This document shows positions 34,736 through 45,100 of a stretch of DNA of 64,000 nucleotides, piece by piece. The notes beneath the pieces were generated by a model. That model ran no database searches and was not told the origin of the DNA. It worked only from the letters and a program-made list of their open reading frames with translations. The stretch comes from Beroe ovata. Taxonomy: Eukaryota; Ctenophora; Nuda; Beroida; Beroidae. The DNA lies in assembly GCA_946803715.1 (NCBI GenBank), contig CAMPET010000107.1, positions 124,001 through 188,000 of the forward strand, in the 5' to 3' direction. Both the position numbers and the translations under genes were made by a program. Positions within the stretch are counted from its first letter, which is position 1. Each line of letters begins with the position of its first letter.

Positions 34736-37347
34736 ATGGGTAAAGATCTGAAGGTAGACAGTTTCAAGTTTACTGTCAGGGGGATTGCTCATGTGGCTAA
34801 CTCCAACAAGGTTTGTTATCTGTGTGCCGTCTCAGATATATATGTCTTTTAACGGAGTTAGGACTCAGGAAATGTAGTAGTCTTCTCCGCGGTCTACAAA
34901 TTGTCTCATTGATAATTAGAGACATAATCAATGACTTCAGTGCATTGTCTCATTGATCATGAGAGTCATAATCAATGACTTTACAAAGTTTAAAAAGTTG
35001 ACGATTGACGCACGATTTGAATACAACTGTGACGCACCAATTGTATATTTTACACTCAACATTGTACTTGTAAACTGTTATACACTGTTCAGTCTAATTC
35101 TATGTATCAAGACTTATGACGTATCCTGTGATCTGTGCTACACCTCGTAATTTACGAGTCGTGAGTACTGCTAATATGTGAGCTGACTCCTTTTACAAGT
35201 TTTAGGATGAGGTTTTTCCTGGTCTTTCCTGGCACTATTCCAATTCAAGATCACACGACTTTTGCTGCACTATGCCCTCGACATGCAAGGATGTGAAAAA
35301 TGACGATTACACGCCATTCAAAAATCATCGGAGTCGCTTTTCTGCGAAGCTACTTTTTAAGGAAATTTGTATTCTCCATTATGAGAGAGTTTTTATTACT
35401 GTGGACGGAGAATGCTTATCAATGGAGAGTTTAAAGTACCATGTAAAACGAAGGATAAAGCAGTCTTTACATTTAATTTTAGGATGGGAGATCGTGAAGA
35501 TATTATCAAGATACGGAAACATTCGCAAAGATGGATCATTTGCATTTCGTATCGTTTTGAAGTTTTAGCCTACTAAAAAATTGAAATCTTTTTAGTTATG
35601 CCTGAATTAGCCTAATTCCTATCATAGGTATGCAGGAATCATGCAATTGAGCAATGAGCAATACTTTACACTGATAAGTTGTACACGTGACAGTCCTTTC
35701 ATGCCCCTCCCCAATTATCAGTATCACATGAGTTCCAGATATCTGCTGGTTCCCTTTGTCCCCCGTGGTTTTCCAGACAAAAGCCCATACTTGACGACTT
35801 TGCAGATTAACAATAAACCAACTGTTAAACATGGCTTGGAACACTCGTGGTCTTAAGTCGACATGGCAAGCATATAATATATCAGGGGCCAACTGATGAT
35901 CGGTGAAGAGAAAGAAATAGAGCTGCACTTGATCACATTTTATTGTCTGTAGGATAAAAAGAAAATCGTAGTTTATACTATGTTGGTCGTGGGATGAATT
36001 TTCGTTGTTCAAAATGGATATGATATCAATCCAGTGCCGCCATGATGCAAGATTCAGAATATTTTATAGATCGTTCCTTTGATAACTTTTATATGCGTGT
36101 GTGTGAGTGCTCCGTGCTAATCGGTTCCTTTCGGCATTTATATCTGTGAATTTTACGGAGTTATTGTAAAGACGGACTGTTATTAAACCGTGGAGTGAAA
36201 CATTTGGTTTAACAGTATAATATAACGAGAGAATTTTCTAGTTGAATCTAACCGACAAGGTTTTGAATTAAACAGGGTTTTCTCAAGAATATGCAGAGTT
36301 GGTTTGATACCCGGAACAAGGTATAAACGAAAACAAAAACCTGGTTTATGATAGGTTTATGGGAAAAACTTCCAAAAGTTTCGGTTGGCATTAGTTTCCA
36401 AATGTATATACTTTTCGTAGTGAAATTAACGGTAATTTTTGCAGGATCACGCCAATAGAAGGAACGCTGGAGAGGAGATCAGTCTGAACAACAAGCTCAA
36501 AACAATAGACGATCAGTGGAAGTCGAGTGAACGAAACCTGGACGCCGAAATCAAACAAGTTTGTATTCTGTATTAACAGCTATTTTGCCATTTTCCTTCG
36601 GCCAATACCAAATATGCCGTAGAGGAAAAGTGGAGCTCCATTTTGTTCATGAGGAAACGCATTAATGTTCCTTCCATTAGAATAAACAGTGTTCATTCCA
36701 ATGGAAGGATCATTAATGTTAATCAAACACCGATGTTACTCCCTCTGCAATGTGATGTTCACGTGCAGGTTATTGAGAAGCAGAGACGGCTGGGACACAG
36801 GACATTCTCCCTGCCTGAAGAGATTGACCTCTCCCCTGCACCCTACACCCCACTCAAGAAGAGAATCATCAGGTATTGAGTTCGAAATTTCTTGAAGCCT
36901 CCTATTCGACAACTTGAGCAATTGGAGTTTTGAAACTCGACGTTTTTTTCCGTTTCTAACTATCGATCCCTTGCAGGGCTGCAAAGATCGACAAGATTGA
37001 TCTGGATCAGAGGAGTGTGTTGAGTGACCAGACTTATCCTAAGAGATCGAGAAAGATAGCAGAGAATGCAAACAATCTGAGGTCAGTGTAGTCTTTGAAA
37101 ACCGTGTTTACGATTCCGAGTCTGAAGTTAAACCTTTGCTGTCAAAAGATAGTTTTTTGGCACTCTGCCAGTTTTTGACACTTCATCTTACGATTTCAGG
37201 AGGTACAACACGATGGAGGTTCTTGGCCCTGAGCCAAGCAACGACGACAACTCCAGTGACGTGTCCAAAGGAGGGGGAGGGAGAATGAGGAATGGAGTTC
37301 ATGCCATCAAGCAGAATCACATGATCAACAATATTCGGGGGACTTGA
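34736..37347 (+). CDS. Unrecognised 181-aa protein, five exons
   Basis: The exons 34736-34810, 36445-36558, 36769-36872, 36977-37081 and 37200-37347 join without a frame break (546 nt including TGA), each bounded by GT/AG. The start is MGKDLKVDSFKF. The middle is highly charged and probably helical (NNKLKTIDDQWKSSERNLDAEIKQ). Then come a Pro-rich patch (LSPAPYTPLKKR), a basic PKRSRK that could be a nuclear localisation signal, and a Gly-rich tail (SKGGGGRMRNG). There is no signal peptide or membrane helix. I do not recognise the family. An upstream ATG exon at 33595 may be an alternative 5' exon. The gene is convergent with the partial minus gene at 37576. Confidence 0.68.
36660..36718. repeat. 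19-nt inverted repeat with 21-nt loop
   Basis: 36660-36678 and 36700-36718 are reverse complements with one mismatch. It lies in the intron between exons 2 and 3 of the unrecognised gene, about 50 nt upstream of the acceptor, so it could form a pre-mRNA hairpin. Confidence 0.8.
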
Positions 37348-37575
37348 TCTCAGGAACGCATATTTTGTGACAATTTCAAAATCACGAGAGTTACAGCACC
37401 TCCTGCTGGGTAAAACTGGATTCAAAAGAAAGAAAGAAGTTCAGTACTATTGCCGGAAATGAAGCGTTTTGAGAAGAGAAAAAACTGCATAGATAGAGCA
37501 ATTCTCATTCTCAAATTCCAAACTGAATCGCCCGCAAAGAATGATTCTCCTGGATACTGTTCCCTCTGATCGGAG

Positions 37576-38348
37576 TTATTTATAGTTTCCGCTCCGTTTA
37601 GCAGCTGAGGACACACTGAACGTTGACGCACTTGCTCCCAACAGCGACGGTTTCTTTGTCCGCCGAGAGCTGAGTTTCACCACACTGGATATGTCCTCCA
37701 GAAACCGGCACGGCTCCTTGTTGCTGCTGGATGTGGTGCTGGAGTCAGTGTAGGCGGAGGGACTGTTTCGGCCCAGAGCTGTGCCTCGAGTTGTGGCCGA
37801 TCCTATCGATCGTTCTTGATCTGCAGGAGAAATTTATGAAACGATTAGTAATCATTGAATACCTGCTGGATTATTAGAAGAGACTACATATCTTCAGTAG
37901 ATAGATCATTGGATCGGATTAAAGATGGATACTTGATTACCAATACACAATACATACCTCTCAGTGCTTGTATGAAATCCTTGGTTTGAAGGGTAGAGTG
38001 ACAGAGGGGGAAATATCTGATATAGTTGTCACTCCCTGAGCAGAATGAACGTCAAATGATCTGGATTGAGAAATAAAGTTGTCAATTTCAATATGTCAAT
38101 TTCACAAAGTTCAGTGTTTTGGTTCAACTAACTTATCACTCTAACGAGAACGTATGCTGCTCTGTTTTGTAGCAACGGCCTTGCATTCGATCGGGGATTG
38201 TTGCAGGACAAGTTCACCACAGCACCTTGCACTGTACAAAGATCCAGGTCTCCAGGGTCGTCAACCAGCCCTGCCAACTCCTTCATGCTGTACAGCAGAT
38301 TGAGGATTTGGCAGTCGGGGTTCAGTAGCGACTCTTTCACTTCGTCAA
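37576..38348 (-). CDS. Unrecognised protein, 3' part only
   Basis: Exons 38348-38133, 38035-37958 and 37820-37576 (TAA) share one reading frame across both junctions and encode about 179 aa. The first part (NLLYSMKELAGLVDD, AAYVLVRVI) is helical and could be an ARM/HEAT-like helix pair. The second has RYFPLCHS, and the C-terminus is Ser/Thr/Arg-rich (SSTTSSSNKEPCRF) and basic. The family is not recognised. The first exon starts in phase at an acceptor, so the 5' end is missing; candidate upstream sequence is interrupted by a GC-rich block at 38410-38490. The donor of the first exon is the less usual GTTAGT. Confidence 0.5.
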
Positions 38349-39159
38349 CTGACGGTTAAGTGAATAGTAAATCGTGGCTGCACTGCGTGTCCTGAATTGA
38401 AATTGTACGTACGTGATCGCGCCGCGCACAGCAAATGCTAACACTACGCGCCGCGCGCTGTAAAGTGCTTACTTAGCGCCGCGCGTAGCTCTTGGGAAAC
38501 CCTGGCACCCGTGCCAAATTCGAGCGCTCCTCGGCATGCTAGATTTCACCTGTCCACTGTTTCGCATCCCTATCGAAAAAAATGGTGTTCGCATACTTGA
38601 TACTGATACACTGAACAGGCAAAATGTGGCAACTCCGTGGCAAAATTGCCATTGTCAGTGTCACGAAAATAGACAACAAAGTTGAACAATGAACATGGAA
38701 TTAGAAACCTCCCAATTCAGGCAGAAACTTAACGCTACACAGATATTTACGACGGTTATCTGATTCATGTTCGTTCGACTTACCCCCATGATAAAGAATG
38801 ATGAACATCACGAAATTCACAGCAGACCAGCTGATAAATACGACCACAAATTGATAAACTGTTACGAAGACACGTGCACTCTGACTATGACATGATAGCA
38901 CGATGCTCTTGGATTTAATCAATCATCCGCGTAGTTATAGTGAGACAGATTGGTCATAAGCTGTGCACACGCAATTTGAAAGCAGTGCTATCAAATTGGT
39001 ATGAAGTTTGTGGCCGTGTGGTAGTTGGTACTGCAGCAGTGTGTAGCTACTGGCATCGCAAATTACATGAGCTAAGAGAGCAGTTTCGACTTTTATGGTT
39101 CAAGGAAAATTCCTAACAAAAACTAAAACTAAAAGTTCATGATTCCATCATGAGTCTCA

Positions 39160-42100
39160 CTAATTCTCAAACCCAATGGATTTGAAAAACGCATCAGAGT
39201 TGGGCTCCCTCCCGAGCATGTTCCTCAACATATCGAACGCATCCACAGATCCCCCAGGTTGAAGGATACAAGTCCTGTACTTGGTCCCCGCTGTGGAATC
39301 CAAAACCCCTGCCTCAGTGAAAACGGAATGGAACATGTCCTCGCAGTAGACTTTACTCCACATGTAGCCATAGTACTGCGCATCGTAACCACCTGAGGGC
39401 AAGTTGAGGGTGATAAGCTGAGAGGAGGGTGATGGAAAGTGAAATACAGAGGGGATTGTTTAATGAGGTATCTTGTAAAGTTGCCAGCTTAATCTAAGCG
39501 AGGGAAAGTGGGCGGATAGCATCCGCTGGGTTCAATCCAGTAAGACTAGAGTTTTTCATAATCATATTCCATGTATTAATCATATAGACCATGTATGGTA
39601 AGGAGTTAACAATTTACCTGCCATGTGACCAAACTGCGCTGCAAAGTTAGTGTTGTCGGGTGCCCTGGTTCCCATAACATGGTGGTGAGTGTCGGAGAAT
39701 ATCTGGGCGGTGTCGGCAATCGCCCTCGAGTGAATATCTTGGTCAAACAGCCCAAATATCAGCTGCCTGAAATCATGGGGGTATCAGAAGCGCTCTCATC
39801 TTGAAAAAACTTGTTTTCACAAGATACACCAATAGGATATAGAAGCTCGTCTAAGATGACAAAGAAATCACCATCCCAGCGAGACCAACATGGGAATTGA
39901 AAACGGCTAACTCAACGGGATATAAAAGATTTAACAATTTAGGTTTTTCAAGAGCTGTTGCAGTTGATCTTTCCACTGCTCACCTGCAATAGACCGTAGC
40001 AACATTTGCAACCTTACTCTTCACCAATTTCTCCATCAGGTCATCTGGAATGGGGCTACCGTCCTTGTAATGGCTCGACATAAGCTCTAGACTGGACTTC
40101 ACCCAACACCAGTTTTCCAACATCTGGGATGGAGCTTCAACAAAGTCACGTTCCACACTTGTTCCTGGGAGAGTAGGGAAGTGATTTACTTTCTAATCTA
40201 TAAACTTTTGATTTTTTGAACTGTAAATTGTAGTTTTTGGATTTCATAGTCGAACAAGAGACTAGTATGTTATGGGAGGATCTAGAATGTTAGTGACAAA
40301 TCACAATAAGCTCTTGGAACATGAAATCTAAGGCTTCAACAACAGGGAGGCAACGCTCGTCACAACAAACCAAACTAGACACAGTAAAAACCCTAAAATA
40401 ACATTCCTATGTTCTTTAGCGACACTTCTTTTCGGTTTCGGTAAATCTATAGTCCTTTCTTCGCTGAGACTTGGCAATTCCGACAGTCCCTCATTCAAAT
40501 TCCACTCAAACACCGGATTAACCAGCCCATTCTCCAACGCAAGACCGCTGGTAATACTAAGCCGTGCTGTTGAAGTAGTAACTCTCACTCTTGTTCTTTC
40601 TATCTCCTTATCCAGATCATATCGCGATATCCTGATCAGAGGGACGGTGATATTGCACAGAAAGTAGACCAGGAAACCCGTATAGATCCCGATCACCTTG
40701 AGATCGGTGAGGAATATGTTGCACGCTATGATGGGGAGTCCGATTGTAACGGTCAGGATGCTGATTGAGAGAGCAATGAGTCTCTGTTCTCCAAAAGCAG
40801 TGAGAACCCCACGGTTAAGCACTGTTTGAAGATGATCAAAGGGTATTCCCAGACAAACGAGCCAGAAACTCCCCACAAACAGTTGTATAACGTCAGAGTC
40901 GCTTGTGAACAAGCGTACCAGTTGGTATGACAGGTTGTACGTAATGACAGCCAAAGTGACAGACAGACCCACAACATTCCCTATTGACAGCGCTATGAAA
41001 GTTTTGACATCTGATTTGTTACCCTCGCCCAGTGCTGTACCAATGTAAGCGGTCGCGGCCCCACAAACGCCTGCGGTCACAGCCCAGAGAACACTGATAA
41101 CTTGGAAACAGATGAGAACGACGGAGAGTGTGGTGGCTCCGGCGAATTGGCTGAGGAATGTGGCGATCTCGAGGAGGCAAAGCTCGGCAAAAACATTGAT
41201 TATACCGGTTATATCGAGTTTTAGCATGGGCAGCCACCCACTCAGCACTTTCCAACTGAATCCACTCCAGATAAAAACACCTCTCCGCACGTTAACAACA
41301 CAAATACCAATGGAAAACAACATGGATACAAGTCGTGCTATGAACGCTGCCAGCTCTATCCCCTGGAGTCCGAGTCCACAAACCGATACCAGGACATAAT
41401 TGCTCAGGATTTGTGACGTTATGATCACAGCAGAGACGATGTAAACGTAGATTTCACCCCCCTGAATCGCAAAGTACTTCGATAACATGAACGTGATGAA
41501 GTCAAGGTATCCGTTAAGGCAGGTCGTTCTTAGATATTCTACAGCAATCACCCTAAAATCTGTGTCACGTGCTTCTATGTCACGTGATTCGATGTCAAGG
41601 GCTTCAACGTCACGTGTCAAAGGACCACGTGTCATAGCAACGCGTGATTCTGAGGTCTGACCGAGAGAAGAATCGTGTGGCAGGATATCGATGAGGTGGA
41701 CGAGATTGAGGTACGGACCCAGAATGAACAGGTAAATCATAGCTCCTTGCAGCAAACACTTTAGCAGAATAGTGCCTAGTTCGTGTTTCTTTGCTGAACC
41801 GTATACCTGTGTAATACGCAGTGTGTTTACTCAGGAATCTCGGCTTGAACTTTTCGATGTGAAATATCAGTCATACAAAGTAATCGCGGCTGACTGTAAA
41901 GGGGATCGCATACCTGAGGAGCGTAGGTATCGAAGACAGTGGCACAGCCAAACCACACGCTTACCATCACGATATTGTACATGGTGTTGGTCAGTCCTAC
42001 TCCATCCAAATGCGCCTGACCCAGTTTCCCAGCAAACATGAGCGTGACAAAGGTCATGAGCAGACTTGTGACAGATAGCACGGCTATGGAGAGACCCATC

Positions 42101-45100
42101 TTTGTGAAGCTCCACTGTTTGTCAAGGATTGATTTGGCACGACCACCATCAAATTGCTCGAGGCATTGCAGCATTGCAAAGAGAAACGAGACAGATGTAA
42201 CGTGTAGGATAAATGAGTATGCAAAATGCAAATGTCAGTAATACGTGATGTAAGACTGGAAGGGAGTTTTTTTCCTATGAAACTTAAGATCACTTCATAT
42301 TTCATTCAGCATAGGTTTCCGAACTGGTAATTGCTTGTATAATCGAATCATCGCGAGAAGCAAGTATTGATTTCAAACACAGAAAGCTGCTAGGAACATA
42401 TTGGAATATCATGTGCCCACGCGTGTGTCGTGTAAAGATATCCCCATTACCCAGTCTCTACTCTCTATCCCGGCCTAGACTCACCTGAAAAGAAAGCGTG
42501 CTCCGTCTGCGAGCAAATCTGGTGCATCACGTGACCGAACTCGTGGAAGTACGTTTCCACCTCGCTGTGGTACAGCAGGGAGGGCTTGTCAGGAGTCGGG
42601 GCTGTGAAATTGCACAGCATGGCACACACAACGGGCTGCCGCTCTCCTGTACTCCGCATGCAGCCAGGCTGCAGCCCAAACACCGCCGCATGGCCGTACT
42701 TTCCTTCTCTCGGGTGGAGGTCAATGTAGAATTGACCCAAGAATTCGTTTGTTGTGGCATCGAAAACGGAGTAGAGTTTGGTTTCGGCGTGCCATGTCGG
42801 AGCGTCCGCGATCTCGACAAATTTCAGGTTGAGAATTCTCTGGTATATTTCGAGAAGTCCCGTGGTAACTTTTTCAAGAGGGAAGTATTCTTTGAGCTGC
42901 TCAGTGTCAACTGAGTAACGTTCCTTCTCTGTAACCTGAAATAAACAAATCTGCGTTGGATCCTTTGCTCAGAAAATGCTGGTCATTATGGGGTGTCAAA
43001 CAAATCAGTGCATTGCTCAGGTTTCGTTTAAGCTAAGTACCTGCATGAAATGATAGATATCCCAGGGCTCGATGACACCATTGAAAGGCTCGTTGTTTTC
43101 AGCACACTCCCTCTCTTTCAACTTCAAAAAGTCCTCAAATTCCTTCTTCAATGGTTCCTTCAGCTTAGCTACTAAATCATCCAGGAATGTTTTCACTGTT
43201 TCTTTAGTCTTAGCCATGCGAGCTTCAAGGATGAAGTCAGAGTGCGTGTTGTGGCCGAGAAGCCTGGCTTTCTCAGACCGTAGTTTCACCAATTCCTGAC
43301 GAATGATGGAAATCTTATCTTGCATGTGGCTTGAAATGAGCATGAATCATCAATTTCTAATTTCATGCGCGCGCGTATGTGATAACTGAAATCTACAAAA
43401 TGTAGAATTGCGCGTGCGTGCAAATGCTGACTTTCTACAAAATTTACTCCGCGTCAGAAGACCTTTCCAAATTATGTCACGTAGCGGCCCCTGACCGCGA
43501 AAATCGAAACTAGAAATTTCTCCAATTCACCACTCTGATTCACCTCTAATTTTGGAGTGTTAGCGTCTTTGCACATAGAATAGCGAGTGATAAGAAGCTT
43601 TTTCCTGGTCTCCTCAACACAGCATTGCTTGAGAATAGGGTAAAGATGTGTGTACTGAAGTGTTACTTTGTGTTGTCCTTCAGCGTTCTTATCAAGACCT
43701 GAATAGTAACGAATATAAATTGTTCACGGCACAATGTCATTTCGGATCGAGCCACATTACGGTAAGTCGATCTTTGTTACCTTTGATAAATTCTTCAGAG
43801 CAACCCTTCAGTTGCTCAGTCGAGAAGTAGATCTCAGTCTTATCCTCATTCATGTTGTTACTGAACTCAATACCTATACATTTGATAATCAAACAATTAA
43901 GCGAATGACCCAATCAAGTTTTAATTAACTAACTAGTTGAGATTATAACATCATCCGCTCGGTGAGCTTACGAAGCATTAACAATTAACAGAAAACATCA
44001 TACCCAGGATACTTATTCTGCTATTTATTTCCTTTATCTTTTCCCTCTTTTCCTTTTCGAGGTGCAATCCAACCCTCTTACCATCACGAATTAGTCTGTG
44101 TAACAACCGCTCCTGACAAATGAGGTTAATTAACTCAGTTTTCACAACCCTTACCTTACTTTATAATTACTTATGGAGCGGGGAGTTGTTTAATTGATTT
44201 TTAATTATCATTTTCAAGTGGAAAGGGTGTGTTACGCGTGTATCATATCTGTTTTCTTAAAATATGGTACCATATAATGCGGCCAATTCTGCAAAAAAGG
44301 GGGGGTTGGTACTTTATGTGCACGACTTTAAAACCTTGTGCAGACAAAACACATTGTGCTATAATGTTATTTTGTCACTGTGTATATGAAAAGGTGTAAA
44401 CGCTACCAACCAAACGGAAATAAACAAACACAGCCAGCAAACAAACATACCCAGGTTTAAAAAACTCGGAGTCACATGACATACAGCTCCTCAGAGAAGC
44501 GAGATAGGGCCAAATTTCGGCCGGGATTCGATTCAGCGTCCAAAAATACACAGGAATCAATGGTATTTGCATGGAAATGCAACAAAAAAATTTCTTCGAT
44601 TTCTGACATCAGTATCAGTAGAAAGTGAAGTGAGTGACTCCACACTTTTATTCTTCGATTTCGAGGGCCTCAAATGCTAACTTTACTGGCACTGACGACA
44701 CTATTTTTCGACCAAATCATGTGTCCCACTCTCACACTACAAGTATCAACTCTCCTTGCAATCAGTTGAAGTTCATTCTTGCCGTGAAGCCACGCCCAAA
44801 TCACGATTTCAAACCTGTGGGAAGCTAACGCAACAAAAAAGCGAAAATCAATGGGACGCACCGACACCAAAAAATAATTTTACAGGGGGCATACTAGAAA
44901 TAAGTGTTTCTAGCCTATTTTTTGACGCAAAATTCGAATCCGAAGGAATTTTCGAGCTAGCTCGTCGGGAAATCGAGGAAAAATCGTATTTCTTCTCAGA
45001 TGTTAGGTTTAACGTCACCTTACGAACAGCTCTTCACTCTTCAGGGAAGCGAGATAGGGCCGATTTTCGACCGGGAATCGATTCAGCGTCCAAAAATACA

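Noticed and set aside
35272-35568. 98-codon ORF in the intron of the unrecognised plus-strand gene
   Set aside because: It has no family resemblance, no splice continuity and no sign of conservation; it looks like a chance ORF.
38701-38922. Minus-strand ORF with a hydrophobic stretch
   Set aside because: It begins without ATG, has no splice link to the 37576-38348 gene, and a single hydrophobic run in AT-rich DNA is weak evidence.
39500-39540. tRNA-like GGTTCAATCC (B-box) with a small stem
   Set aside because: There is no matching A-box or D-arm, and no acceptor stem upstream, so it is not supported as a tRNA gene.
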